A stretch of DNA of 64,000 nucleotides from Rhodohalobacter mucosus (GTDB lineage: Bacteria > Bacteroidota > Rhodothermia > Balneolales > Balneolaceae). The position numbers and the translations under genes were made by a program. The stretch is from positions 22,047 through 86,046 of the forward strand of contig NZ_QGGB01000012.1 in the NCBI RefSeq assembly GCF_003150675.1, in the 5' to 3' direction. The notes below the pieces were generated by a model, which saw only the letters and a list, made by a program, of their open reading frames with translations, made no database searches and was not told the DNA's origin. Positions 51,330-60,900 of this stretch are shown in pieces. Within the stretch, counting starts at the first letter, position 1. The number at the start of each line of letters is the position of its first letter.

Positions 51330-52889
51330 ATGCAACGACAACGAATGCTCGACCAGGCAAAGAACAAACCCGGATATTTTGACGTGATTATCATTGGAGG
51401 GGGCGCAACGGGCCTGGGTGCGGCCGTGGATTCGGCCAGCCGGGGCTACAGCACGCTTCTGCTGGAGCAGCACGACTTTGCCAAGGGAACGTCAAGCCGG
51501 TCCACCAAGCTGGTGCACGGCGGGGTTCGATATCTGCAGCAGGGCAATGTTACGCTCGTACTGGAAGCCCTGCGAGAGCGCGGACTGCTTATCCAGAACG
51601 CCCCTCACCTGGTGCGGAATCAATCGTTCATCGTACCCAACTACGACTGGTGGGAAGGGCCGTTTTACGGCGTGGGAATGAAAGTGTACGACATGCTCGC
51701 CGGCAAGCTGGGGCTGGGTCCGTCAAAGAATCTCTCCCTCAAGGAGACCATAAAGCATCTGCCCACGCTGGAGCAGGAAGGTCTGCGCGGCGGGGTGATC
51801 TATTATGACGGGCAGTTCGATGACTCCCGCATGGCCGTGAACCTGGCCCAGACGGCGGCGGAACACGGAGCGCTGCTGGTGAACTATGCAAAAGTGACCG
51901 GGCTGATCAAATCCAACAACATGGTGGACGGTGTGGCCGTCAGGGATCAGCTGACCGGGGATGAGTTTGAGCTGAATGCACGGGTTGTGGTCAACGCCAC
52001 CGGCGTCTTTACCGACAACGTACTGAAGATGGACGATCAGGAAGCCAGAACGATGATCGCCCCCAGCCAGGGCGTTCACCTGGTGATCGACAAGGAGTTT
52101 TCGCCGGGCGAGTCGGCCATCATGGTTCCACACACCGATGACGGACGCGTGCTTTTTGCGGTTCCATGGAACGGCAAAATCGTGGTAGGCACCACGGATA
52201 CGCCGGTTGACGATCCGGATCTGGAGCCGAAAGCCATGGAAGAGGAAATTGATTTTATACTGAAGCACGCCACGCAGTACCTCACCGGAAATCCAACCCG
52301 GAAAGATGTTCGAAGCGTGTTTGCGGGACTGCGTCCGCTGGTAAAAGCGGGCGACGGAAAAGACACCGCCTCCCTCTCCCGCGATCATACGCTGATCGTA
52401 TCCAAATCCGGACTGGTCACCATCACCGGAGGCAAATGGACCACCTACCGGAAAATGGCCCAGGACACCATCGATCAGGCCGCAACGGTAGCCGGACTGA
52501 ATGTGCAGGAATGCGTCACCGAAAACCTGCGTATCCATGGATGGCTGAAGAACGTAGACAAGGAAGACCCTCTGTACCACTACGGATCAGACCGTGTGGA
52601 GATTGAAAAACTGATCAAGGAGAAGCCGGAACTGGGAGAGAAGCTGCATGAACGTCTCCCCTACCTTAAGGCAGAGGTGATCTGGGGTGTTCGAAATGAG
52701 ATGGCCATGACCGTGGAAGATGTGCTCTCCCGCCGCACGCGTGCACTGCTTCTGGATGCACAGGCAAGCGTGGATGCCGCCCGGGAAGTGGCCGAGCTGA
52801 TGGCCGGCGAGATGGAGCAGAACGGCGACTGGATCGCGCAGCAGGTGAAAGAGTATGAAGCCCTGGCCGATGCCTATATCCTGAAGTAA
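51330..52889 (+). CDS. glpD: Aerobic glycerol-3-phosphate dehydrogenase
   Basis: This 519-residue FAD enzyme oxidises glycerol 3-phosphate to dihydroxyacetone phosphate and passes electrons to quinone at the inner membrane. The FAD-binding motif DVIIIGGGATGLGAAVDSASRG is at about 14-35. GTSSRSTKLVHGGVRYLQQG is diagnostic for GlpD. KIVVGTTDTPVDDPDLEP and VTITGGKWTTYRKMA mark the substrate and second FAD region, and the C-terminal domain (about 390-519) is the DAO_C helical cap. Start ATG 51330, with M6 as an alternative. It forms a functional unit with glpK. Confidence 0.97.
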   Translation: MQRQRMLDQAKNKPGYFDVIIIGGGATGLGAAVDSASRGYSTLLLEQHDFAKGTSSRSTKLVHGGVRYLQQGNVTLVLEALRERGLLIQNAPHLVRNQSFIVPNYDWWEGPFYGVGMKVYDMLAGKLGLGPSKNLSLKETIKHLPTLEQEGLRGGVIYYDGQFDDSRMAVNLAQTAAEHGALLVNYAKVTGLIKSNNMVDGVAVRDQLTGDEFELNARVVVNATGVFTDNVLKMDDQEARTMIAPSQGVHLVIDKEFSPGESAIMVPHTDDGRVLFAVPWNGKIVVGTTDTPVDDPDLEPKAMEEEIDFILKHATQYLTGNPTRKDVRSVFAGLRPLVKAGDGKDTASLSRDHTLIVSKSGLVTITGGKWTTYRKMAQDTIDQAATVAGLNVQECVTENLRIHGWLKNVDKEDPLYHYGSDRVEIEKLIKEKPELGEKLHERLPYLKAEVIWGVRNEMAMTVEDVLSRRTRALLLDAQASVDAAREVAELMAGEMEQNGDWIAQQVKEYEALADAYILK

Positions 52890-53174
52890 AGCCAGGGATA
52901 TGGGCCGTTCCTACGGCACTTTGATAATGGTGGTGTCAGCTCTAACCCCGGAATTTATTCCGGGGAAAACAAGGTCAACACAAGTAGAGAGTGCCATCGG
53001 CACGGATCATGTAGTCCCCGTACCACATAAGATTGCGTTACTTGGTAGCAACCTCCACAGATATCTACCGTACCTGCGGCGCTTGGAGTTGAATCGAATT
53101 AAAAAATTACGACAGATACTTCGTTGTTGCCCATAACTAGACTGCCAAAACCCCTGGCCTCACATACTCTGAAG
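52890..53174. other. Spacer with palindromic repeats
   Basis: Contains CCGTTCCTACGGCAC, the palindrome CCCCGGAATTTATTCCGGGG (52947-52966) and GTGCCATCGGCAC, the same palindrome types as near 2439-2665 and 42860-42905. No gene. Confidence 0.7.
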
Positions 53175-55004
53175 CTATGCCGCAGGAAACGTCACTTCAA
53201 AAATTGTACCACCGTCCGGACCCGGTTTCAGCTTATACTCTCCGTCAAGCTGATGCGACAGTGTTTCGATCAGTTTCATTCCAAGAGACGGATTCGGAGG
53301 CATATACCCCTCTTCCGCGATACCTACTCCGTCGTCAGTAATGGTCAGAAAGATTGTATTATCCTGCTGACGAAGTGAAACATTCAGCTCACCTTCGCTG
53401 AGTCCTACAAATGCATGTTTATAGGCGTTCACCACTCCCTCATTGAGAAGCAACGAGAATGGTATGGCCTGGTTGATATTCATGCTCACATTCTCACACT
53501 GAAACGTGTTTTTAATCTCTTTATCCGGATCACTGAACGAATCGGCAATCCCATAAACCAGCTCCTTAATATATTCGGAGACCTGGATATCGGCAAAATT
53601 ATCGGTTTGATAGAGCTTTTCATGGACAAGGGCTATCGACTGTATCCGAAGCTGACTGTCGCGAAGCACGCTGCGTATCTCTTCATCCTCCACATTCCAT
53701 ACCTGCATCTCGATCAGCCCTGAAATCACGGCCAGATTATTCTTCACCCGATGATGAATTTCAGCCAGGAGAACGTTTTTCTCTTTCAGCGACTCACTGA
53801 TTTTCTCTTCCGCCTCTTTTTGCATGGAAATATCACTGGCTACATAAATGCAGCTCTCCTCTTCCATCTGATTGGTAAGAAAGGTGTATGAAAGGTTTAC
53901 AGGAATAATGTCTCCGCGACGCGACACAAATCTCGTTTCTATCGGACCGCCCGATTTACGGTTCGTGGTAACATTCTCTTTGATAGCTTCCCTCTCTTCT
54001 CCTGCCAGCAGATGCCAGAAACTGTCACCCGTGAGCTCTTCCGGATCAAAGCCGAGTTTTTCACCAACGGCTCTGTTCACCATTTTGATATTCCCTTCAC
54101 GATCGGTTACAATCAGCATCTCACCCATCGACTGGATGATATTGTTCACATAGGATCGCGAAACCATGCTTTGACTCAGATTTTCAGCCATCTTGTTGAA
54201 TGTGTCGGCCAAATTAGCCAGCTCATCCTTTGTTGTCAGCTCAATTCTCCTCGACAGGTCTCCGTCTCCCAGCTCTTTGGCAGTGATGGTAAGCTTTTTA
54301 ATAGGCCTGGATATAGATCTGTAAACAAGCAGGGCGAGCAAAAGTGCTATAATAAAAGCCAGCGCAGAATAAAAAACGATGTTCCGTACCGTGGTTGCCG
54401 CAACCTCCTGCAGGTTATCGAGCTGAAGGTCTACCCGCTCGTAGTACGCCGATCTGAGCTGAAGCAGTATCGGAAGAAGTGTATTCCTGAAATAGGGTTC
54501 TATGGTAACATTGAACATCTCATCTCCGAAAGATGCCTCTCTTTCCAGATCGAACATTTCTCTTATCAGAGTATCGTAATAGGAAAACGACTGCTGAAGC
54601 GAGTCGGTCAGGCTGATAATCTCCTGCTGCATTCCGATTTCACCACTGTCTGTACGCGAGGTATCTATTCCTTCTGAGGAAAGCTCCCTGAGCTCACTTT
54701 CAAAGTTGTTCAGGCTGTGAATGGCGATCTCTTCCGACTGCCGTATTTGTGCCGCAACAGAAAGGGATTGATCACCGGCCCGCTGCTTGCCCCTCTCTGT
54801 GAGGTAGTTTCTCGTGTAGAGAAGTGAATTCTGAAGCTGCACAGACATCTCAGTGAGCTTCTGGAGCTGTACGGCGGTACTGCTGCTTTCCCTGATCAGA
54901 TCGTTCTTGATCTCATTGCTGAGGTAGTACGACAACCCGCCTGTAATGAGCACAAGAAGAGCTACGGTCAGAAAGCTCAGGAGTAATTTTGTACCGATTC
55001 TCAT
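53175..55004 (-). CDS. Membrane sensor histidine kinase (HAMP-PAS-HisKA_2 type)
   Basis: About 609 residues from ATG 55004 (MRIGTKLLLSFLTVALLVLI), preferred over an ATG 15 codons upstream because it places the first membrane helix at the start. Next are a periplasmic four-helix-type sensor (about 35-195), a second helix, HAMP (SRPIKKLTITAKELGDGDLS), and PAS (IIQSMGEMLIVTDREGNIKMVN). Then come a HisKA_2 dimerisation domain with the phospho-accepting histidine in LLAEIHHRVKNNLAVISG, and HATPase_c (NEGVVNAYKHAF, DDGVGIAEEG). HisKA_2 kinases often signal through separate response regulators; none is encoded next to it. The stimulus is unknown. Confidence 0.92.
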   Translation of the reverse strand: MRIGTKLLLSFLTVALLVLITGGLSYYLSNEIKNDLIRESSSTAVQLQKLTEMSVQLQNSLLYTRNYLTERGKQRAGDQSLSVAAQIRQSEEIAIHSLNNFESELRELSSEGIDTSRTDSGEIGMQQEIISLTDSLQQSFSYYDTLIREMFDLEREASFGDEMFNVTIEPYFRNTLLPILLQLRSAYYERVDLQLDNLQEVAATTVRNIVFYSALAFIIALLLALLVYRSISRPIKKLTITAKELGDGDLSRRIELTTKDELANLADTFNKMAENLSQSMVSRSYVNNIIQSMGEMLIVTDREGNIKMVNRAVGEKLGFDPEELTGDSFWHLLAGEEREAIKENVTTNRKSGGPIETRFVSRRGDIIPVNLSYTFLTNQMEEESCIYVASDISMQKEAEEKISESLKEKNVLLAEIHHRVKNNLAVISGLIEMQVWNVEDEEIRSVLRDSQLRIQSIALVHEKLYQTDNFADIQVSEYIKELVYGIADSFSDPDKEIKNTFQCENVSMNINQAIPFSLLLNEGVVNAYKHAFVGLSEGELNVSLRQQDNTIFLTITDDGVGIAEEGYMPPNPSLGMKLIETLSHQLDGEYKLKPGPDGGTIFEVTFPAA

Positions 55005-55199
55005 GGAGTCGATGATATTGATATTTCCTTTCTCTCCCCGATTAACCAACAGTCACTAGGCTGAATGTACAAACTTTCGGATACATCTGTCTGCTAATCT
55101 GATATTTTAGCCTTTAAAGTGTTTTTAAGGGGTATAAGAGGCATATTCACCCCTTTAGAAGCTCAAAAATGTATCAGACGGCAGGCATTTTGGCTTCGG

Positions 55200-57272
55200 T
55201 TAATACGAAAGAATCTCTCCTATTTTATTCGATATCTTCTCAACGGAAGGCAACACGTGATTCATCAGGCCCACATTATAAGGCATCGGGATATCGGGCA
55301 TCGTCAGCCTCTGAACGGGTGCATCCAGGTGGCGGAACTGCGTGTCGGAGATGTCGGACGATATTTCCGAACCGAACCCTGCCGTTCGGGTATCTTCATG
55401 CACAATAAGACACTTGTTGGTCTTGCTAACTGACTCATAGACCATCTCACGGTCCCACGGAATAATGGTCCGAAGGTCGATGATATCGGCTGAAACACCC
55501 GTCTCTTCGGCCGCCTGCTCGCATCGTTCGCACATGGCACCCCATGTGATGATGGTCAGCTCATCACCCTCACGCAGTTTTCGGGCTTTCCCGAAAGGCA
55601 CTATAAACTCATCACCCGGGTACGGCTTGCGCGCATATTTGGAGTCGAGCAGGTTTCGGTGTTCAAAAAAGATGGTCGGATTATTGCTACGCATGGCTGA
55701 TCTCAGTAAACCAACCGCATCTTCCGCGTTTGATGGATAGGCGATCTGCCAGCCAACGATGTGTGCAAAAAAGACCTCATTCGATTCACTGTGCCACGGA
55801 TCCCCGCACTTTGCAAAACCGCCCGGCATCCGAACCACCATGGGAGCGGCAAAGCGGTTGGCAGTGCGCCATCGCGTGGTGCCCGTATTTTTGATCTGCT
55901 CGGTTGCGGGATCGGCATACTTGCGAAACTGAATCTCGGCAACAGGCATCAATCCCGCATAGGCCATTCCTACCGCCCGCCCGATAATCCCCTCCTCTGA
56001 GAGGCTGGTATCAAACACTCGCTGGTCTCCGTATGAGGTTTGAAGGCCCATTGTTGCCGCATGCACGCCGCCTTTTGCACCTACATCCTCACCGAAAACG
56101 ACCAGTCTATCGTTCAGCTCCAGCTCTTTATCGAGGGTTCTGCGAACTCCTTCCACAATATTGATGCGTTGTTTTTCCGAAACCGGTTCTTCCGATCCCT
56201 TCGGCGTTTCGACCCCTTCCGGCAACAGCCCCCCAATCAGCTGAAGTTCTCCGGTATCCTCAAAAAAGACATACTTTTTTATGTTTTCCTTTTCGGGATC
56301 GGATCGATTCCATGCGTCCTCAGAGGCCTTGCGTGCCGTTTTGCGATTCTTCTCCGCCATCTCCTCCCACTCCTCTTCGGAAACCGTATCAGGTACCAAA
56401 AACGATTTTAGCTTGTTTAGCGGGTCGTTTTGTTGCTCTTCCTCAATTTCTGATTCCTCCTTGTATGATTGGTTATCCTGGTAAGAGTGCCCGTTCAGGC
56501 GCGGTACTGTCAGGCGGATAAGAGCCGGTCCTTTTCTGCCGCGTACGTACTGTACCGACTGTCCGATCAGCTTTGCAGCTTCCTCCGGGTCGGTACCGTC
56601 GCCGTCAAAAATGCGGAGGTTTTTGAAAGAGTAGAGGTTGTTGGCAATATTGGCTCCCGGAGTCTGGAATTCGCTGCTGACTGAAATGCCGTAGCCGTTA
56701 TCCTCTATAAAAAACAGAACGGGCAAATTCATCGTAGTCGCCATGGTGAGGCACGACCAGAACCCATTGGTTGCCACAGAACCGTCACCGCCCAGGATCA
56801 CGGAAATGGCTTCCGAATACTCATCCTGTTCTAGTACGTTCTTCCGGTATTCAATGGCCTGAGCCCAGCCGGCAGCCGGCGTGTACTGCGAGCCTACATC
56901 CCCGGCCATGGGCAGCACCTTCACCCCGTCACGGTCGGGACGGTTGCATACCACTCCGATATCGCGTCCGTCGCTGTAGCCGCCTGACTTTGCCATACCG
57001 GACGCAAGGGCGTCTTCCGGAGTAAGCCCCAAAGTGAGCATCAGCGGACGCGACCTGTAGTATGCACTGGCTGCATCGTTTGGATCGTTGAGGTGCATAC
57101 CCAGCAGGATCTGAGCCAGCTCATGTCCGCGTGCGGAGAACTGATAAAGAATCTTTTTTGCGGGTACCAGTTCACTCTCTTCCAGGTCGTCTATAGCGCG
57201 CGACAGCAGCATCAAATCGGCTGCTTGTTTCCAGTTTATATTGATCTGACCGCTTTTACTTTTTTTGCTCAT
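55200..57272 (-). CDS. 2-oxoacid dehydrogenase E1, alpha and beta subunits fused
   Basis: This 690-residue thiamine-diphosphate enzyme is probably the branched-chain 2-oxoacid (or acetoin/pyruvate-like) dehydrogenase E1, which decarboxylates the oxoacid and acylates the lipoyl group of E2. The alpha half (about 1-340) has the TPP motif GGDGSVATNGFW...FFIEDNGYG (GDG 162-164, EDN 190-192). The beta half (about 368-690) begins RINIVEGVRRTLDKELE and contains GLMPVAEIQFRKY and EHRNLLDSKYARKPYP. Fusion of the two subunits is typical of Bacteroidota and Rhodothermota. No E2 or E3 gene is near. The gene overlaps the upstream aminotransferase gene by 17 bases. Confidence 0.92.
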   Translation of the reverse strand: MSKKSKSGQININWKQAADLMLLSRAIDDLEESELVPAKKILYQFSARGHELAQILLGMHLNDPNDAASAYYRSRPLMLTLGLTPEDALASGMAKSGGYSDGRDIGVVCNRPDRDGVKVLPMAGDVGSQYTPAAGWAQAIEYRKNVLEQDEYSEAISVILGGDGSVATNGFWSCLTMATTMNLPVLFFIEDNGYGISVSSEFQTPGANIANNLYSFKNLRIFDGDGTDPEEAAKLIGQSVQYVRGRKGPALIRLTVPRLNGHSYQDNQSYKEESEIEEEQQNDPLNKLKSFLVPDTVSEEEWEEMAEKNRKTARKASEDAWNRSDPEKENIKKYVFFEDTGELQLIGGLLPEGVETPKGSEEPVSEKQRINIVEGVRRTLDKELELNDRLVVFGEDVGAKGGVHAATMGLQTSYGDQRVFDTSLSEEGIIGRAVGMAYAGLMPVAEIQFRKYADPATEQIKNTGTTRWRTANRFAAPMVVRMPGGFAKCGDPWHSESNEVFFAHIVGWQIAYPSNAEDAVGLLRSAMRSNNPTIFFEHRNLLDSKYARKPYPGDEFIVPFGKARKLREGDELTIITWGAMCERCEQAAEETGVSADIIDLRTIIPWDREMVYESVSKTNKCLIVHEDTRTAGFGSEISSDISDTQFRHLDAPVQRLTMPDIPMPYNVGLMNHVLPSVEKISNKIGEILSY

Positions 57273-58395
57273 TCTCTAATAAACTTCCTTTTTTTGGGCC
57301 GTACACCTTCTTAAAGCTGTTTTTAAAATGATCCATTTCACTCTCTCTGCCAATGGTAATCCTCACACAGTTTGGCAAACCAAAGGCATTGATCCGGCGC
57401 AAAATAACACCCTTTTTCAACATTCCCTGTGTAAAATCAACCGCCTCCCGCTCTGAATCAAGAATCATCATCACAGAGTTTGATACCGATCGAACGTATT
57501 CCACATCGTTCATATCAAAAAACCCGTAGAGATCTTCTTTGCCCTTCTCCACCAGTTCAACACTTTTTCTTAAAAAATCGAAATCCCCGTATGCGGCAAG
57601 AGCAGCTGCCTGCGCCGCCGCCGTGGGCTCAAAGGTCAGTTTTGCCTTGATCATCTCCCGGATCACATCCGGATGCGCTATTGCATAACCAATCCGTAAT
57701 CCGGCCAATCCATATGCTTTTGAAAACGTGCGGAGAATCACCACGTTTTCCTTTCGGTACTCCATGGCCGGCAGAAAGTCCGGATACCCTTTCGCATACT
57801 CATAGTACGCTTCATCGGCTATCAGCAGTACATTATCCGGAATGCCGTCAACCAGTTTTCTGTATTCTTCAGCGGCAAGGATGGTACCTGTGGGATTATT
57901 GGGGTTGGCCAGGTACACCATTTTGGTTTGTGAATCGATTGCGTTCAGCATCGCATCCACATCAAAACCGTAACCGGTTGTTACAGGCACTTTTTTAAGC
58001 TCAATACCCCGAACGCCGGTCTGTACAAAGAAGCCTACAAAGGTTACATTGGATGTGACGGCATTGTCGCCGTTTTTAAAAAACGTTCTGCAAAGGATGG
58101 AAATAATGCTTTCAGAACCTGCAGCCAGCAGTATCTCCTCCGGTTTCACGTGGTTTTGTTCCGCGATTGCGGTTCTCAGCTTTTCTGCAATAGGATCCGG
58201 ATAGTCCTGTATGGATTCAAGCGCATCAATCACCGCAGGTTTAACAGCCGGACTGCAGCCCAGCCTGTTTTCATTCGAGGCAAGCTTTGAAATGGAGTCG
58301 GGATGATATTCGTTGCGTACTTCAGCAATCGTTTTTCCGGCAACATACGGTTTCAGTTTCTTTATATTCTCAGGAACTATCTCAGAAATGTTCAT
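57256..58395 (-). CDS. hisC: Histidinol-phosphate aminotransferase-like PLP enzyme
   Basis: This 379-residue fold-type I aminotransferase of the HisC branch has KLASNENRLGCSPA (substrate loop), NPNNPTG (164-170), the PLP-stacking and aspartate site ADEAYYEY (D194), and the Schiff-base lysine in TFSKAYGLAGLRIGY (K226). HisC transfers an amino group between glutamate and imidazole-acetol phosphate; many HisC-like enzymes instead act on aromatic amino acids. No his genes are adjacent and the gene is coupled to an oxoacid dehydrogenase E1. A role in amino-acid breakdown, making the oxoacid for E1, is therefore an alternative. Confidence 0.88.
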   Translation of the reverse strand: MNISEIVPENIKKLKPYVAGKTIAEVRNEYHPDSISKLASNENRLGCSPAVKPAVIDALESIQDYPDPIAEKLRTAIAEQNHVKPEEILLAAGSESIISILCRTFFKNGDNAVTSNVTFVGFFVQTGVRGIELKKVPVTTGYGFDVDAMLNAIDSQTKMVYLANPNNPTGTILAAEEYRKLVDGIPDNVLLIADEAYYEYAKGYPDFLPAMEYRKENVVILRTFSKAYGLAGLRIGYAIAHPDVIREMIKAKLTFEPTAAAQAAALAAYGDFDFLRKSVELVEKGKEDLYGFFDMNDVEYVRSVSNSVMMILDSEREAVDFTQGMLKKGVILRRINAFGLPNCVRITIGRESEMDHFKNSFKKVYGPKKGSLLENEQKK

Positions 58396-58571
58396 GCCGT
58401 CATGATTTTCTTTATTTCATAATTTGAAACCGTTAAAAGCATCTTTCAGGTACTACTGTGTTTTACAAAATATGCAGCCTAAAGAAACGAAAAAAGCGCT
58501 ACCAGTTTCAAAACAGAGTCGTAAAATAAAGTGATCAGCATCGAATTAAAAGGAATTTAAAATAAACAGCT

Positions 58572-59270
58572 ATGCCCATAAAAGAGATTGTTATCACCGG
58601 AGCCAGTAAGGGGATTGGGTTTGAAACAGCCCTTTTTCTCGCCGAGAAAGGACACCGGGTCACTGCTATTTCCAGATCAGAAGATTTACTGGAAAACCTT
58701 CGCTCACACGTACCTGAGCAAATTCGGATCTTACCTATTGATATCACCACGCCGGATGCCGGTTCTGTTGTAGCAGACTTTCTGAGCGAGCATTCCGTCA
58801 AAGCAGATATTCTGATTCACAATGCGGGACTTCTGATCAATAAGCCGTTTTCAGAGCAAAACAATGCAGACCTGGAGCGTCAATTTGAAGTGAATGCTCT
58901 TGCACCATTCAGAATAACACGGGACATTCTGCCGCATTTTAACTCAAGCGGACATATCGTCTGCATTAGCAGTATGGGCGGATTTCAGGGCAGCAGCAAG
59001 TTCCCGGGGTTGTCTGCCTACAGCGCGTCCAAGGGAGCGCTCTCCATTTTAAGCGAGTGCCTGGCTGCTGAATTGAGCGAAATGAATATCGCCTGCAATA
59101 CACTATGCCTGGGCGCTGTTCAAACCAAGATGCTCGAAGAGGCTTTTCCGGGATTCAACGCACCCGTAGAACCTTCCGAAATGGGCCCTTTTATCGGTGA
59201 CTTCTGCCTGAACGGCAATCGTTTTTACAACGGACAGATTCTGCCGGTAACCCTTGGCAATCCGGGTTAG
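58572..59270 (+). CDS. Short-chain dehydrogenase/reductase
   Basis: A 232-residue classical SDR. Cofactor motif TGASKGIG (9-16), NAG motif IHNAGLL (82-88), catalytic serine region ISSMGG (132-137), and YSASK (Y150, K154). The aromatic-to-Arg pattern after the first strand (AISRSEDLL) suggests NADP(H) preference. The substrate is unknown; the compact C-terminus resembles 3-oxoacyl-ACP-reductase-like SDRs. It is divergent from the aminotransferase gene across a 176-bp spacer. Confidence 0.9.
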   Translation: MPIKEIVITGASKGIGFETALFLAEKGHRVTAISRSEDLLENLRSHVPEQIRILPIDITTPDAGSVVADFLSEHSVKADILIHNAGLLINKPFSEQNNADLERQFEVNALAPFRITRDILPHFNSSGHIVCISSMGGFQGSSKFPGLSAYSASKGALSILSECLAAELSEMNIACNTLCLGAVQTKMLEEAFPGFNAPVEPSEMGPFIGDFCLNGNRFYNGQILPVTLGNPG

Positions 59271-59340
59271 CTTCATATGGAAAGATCTGATTCATTTGGT
59301 AAATTTGAGCCATCCCCAAACCCCATTCATATTAAGCGGA

Positions 59341-60006
59341 ATGAAAAGACTTATTTCAGTTTTTGCCTTTTTTTTACTTTGCAGCGGTTTTATAACTGAG
59401 AAGAGCTTTGCACAATCACCCAAGATTCAGCTGGCAGGTGGCAATGTACTGAATGGAACCCTTACCGGTACCATACTTGGAGCAGCAACCATGGCGCTCA
59501 ATAACGACAAGGACATCTCTCCGCTTCGGATTGGAATCGGGTCGGGTGTATTGGGCGGATTTGCGATAGCGCTTTATGATGTGGCAACACTCCCCGCCGG
59601 ACAGGAATTTTTCATCTCAGGGGTGTTCAATGACGGGAGAAACTCGACCGTTATTATACTGCTTGACACATTTTATGGAGCTGCAGGAGGGGCAATCCTT
59701 GGTTCCGCTGTCACGCTTATTTCCAACAGTCCGGTTGTTGAAGGGCTGCGCCTGGGTTCCGGAATAGGTGCATGGACAGGATTTGGATTTGGACTTATCG
59801 ACAGTTTTGTGCTGGCCGAAAAAAACCGCGATTTCATGGCTTCTGCGCTGCTTAACCGATCATCGCTGTTTCAAATCAATACGGGTACCACGGAGATCGG
59901 CATTGCACAGCCAACCCTGCATCAGCAGACGGTGATTTCACCAAATGCTCTCTCCATGAATATTGAGCCCGTCATCAATGTAATATCTCTGCGAACTTCT
60001 TTCTGA
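59341..60006 (+). CDS. Exported glycine-rich membrane-like hypothetical protein
   Basis: 221 residues from ATG 59341 (MKRLISVFAFFLLCSGFITE), a good signal peptide; an upstream ATG at 59254 overlaps the SDR gene and is less likely. After the signal come glycine-rich hydrophobic stretches (GTLTGTILGAATMAL, IGIGSGVLGGFAIALY, GAAGGAILGSAVTLI, GSGIGAWTGFGFGLI), arranged as two similar halves. This is like glycine-zipper proteins that insert in membranes. I do not recognise the family. It runs convergent with the SGNH hydrolase gene 26 bases away. Confidence 0.72.
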   Translation: MKRLISVFAFFLLCSGFITEKSFAQSPKIQLAGGNVLNGTLTGTILGAATMALNNDKDISPLRIGIGSGVLGGFAIALYDVATLPAGQEFFISGVFNDGRNSTVIILLDTFYGAAGGAILGSAVTLISNSPVVEGLRLGSGIGAWTGFGFGLIDSFVLAEKNRDFMASALLNRSSLFQINTGTTEIGIAQPTLHQQTVISPNALSMNIEPVINVISLRTSF

Positions 60007-60032
60007 CGCAGACGGATATTCAATGACAAAAT

Positions 60033-60890
60033 CTATTCTTTCACTTCTGCAGTCGCCAGTGTCTTAATCAGCTCCCTCACCGTATTTACATGGCCCGAAA
60101 GGGAGGGATTTATTCCATCACTCAGGTAGTACCACGCTTCCGGGGGTGAACCCATGCGTTTCCCGAGGGGATCTACAATAAACCCGGGCTTACCAAGCAG
60201 GATCTGTCGGATTTGGGACAAATCTTTCTCATCAATTTCAAAATCGAATAGCTCCATTTCATCCAGCAGCCCCGGTATAACGGGAGCGGGCGAGATCCAT
60301 ACGGGCGGGTTGTCCGTTACGGTTTTGATGGCATCCTGAATGGATGCCAGATTTTCCCAGGTTTCAGACAGGGGCAAAAGTGTCCGGCCCGGTAGAAAAG
60401 TAAGACGAATGGCATCAAAAAGCCCCAGCTGCACAAACACCCAATCCGGGTCATGGCTCAGCACATCGCGGTGCATTCTGCGAAGCGCCTCTGAGGTGGT
60501 ATTGCCGGTGATGCCTGCATTGATAAACGTAAACTCTGCCTCAGGTACAGTAATATTCAGGATATGTTCGAAAATGGAAAACCAACCCTGCAGATCATCT
60601 GTGGCAGAATCACCCAGTGCAACGATAGTATCATCTTTTTGAAAAGGCAGTTCGTCAACCCAATCCGTAATATCATCTTCTCTCAAAAGCTCAAGAGCTG
60701 CTTCCTTTGCATTTTGCCGGAACATGCCTCTCAATTTCTCAAGCTCTGAAGTTTCCAGGCCCATTAGTTCTGCCACAGCTGATTGATTTGTGATGCCTGG
60801 CAAGAGTGGAAACTGTTTCTCGAGATTTAAAAACTGAAGCAAGTACTTTTCCAGTGCTTCCTTTTCTTTTTTATCCGCTTTTTGGGTCAT
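60033..60890 (-). CDS. SGNH/GDSL-type hydrolase
   Basis: The protein has 285 residues. An N-terminal helical part (about 1-80, rich in Lys/Glu) precedes the SGNH core: block I VALGDSATDDLQGW (S95), the oxyanion region INAGITGN (N130), and FVQLGLFDAIRL where block III would normally be G-x-N-D; here the Asn is replaced. Block V (D-x-x-H) may be NPSLSGHVN near the C-terminus. There is no signal peptide. Esterase activity is likely but the missing block III Asn makes it less certain. It lies ten bases downstream of the sirtuin gene, in one operon. Confidence 0.82.
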   Translation of the reverse strand: MTQKADKKEKEALEKYLLQFLNLEKQFPLLPGITNQSAVAELMGLETSELEKLRGMFRQNAKEAALELLREDDITDWVDELPFQKDDTIVALGDSATDDLQGWFSIFEHILNITVPEAEFTFINAGITGNTTSEALRRMHRDVLSHDPDWVFVQLGLFDAIRLTFLPGRTLLPLSETWENLASIQDAIKTVTDNPPVWISPAPVIPGLLDEMELFDFEIDEKDLSQIRQILLGKPGFIVDPLGKRMGSPPEAWYYLSDGINPSLSGHVNTVRELIKTLATAEVKE

Positions 60891-60900
60891 TCGATTCTCA

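Noticed and set aside
53175..55049. Methyl-accepting chemotaxis protein
   Set aside because: The four-helix periplasmic part and HAMP fit, but the C-terminus has PAS, HisKA_2 and HATPase motifs instead of a signalling hairpin.
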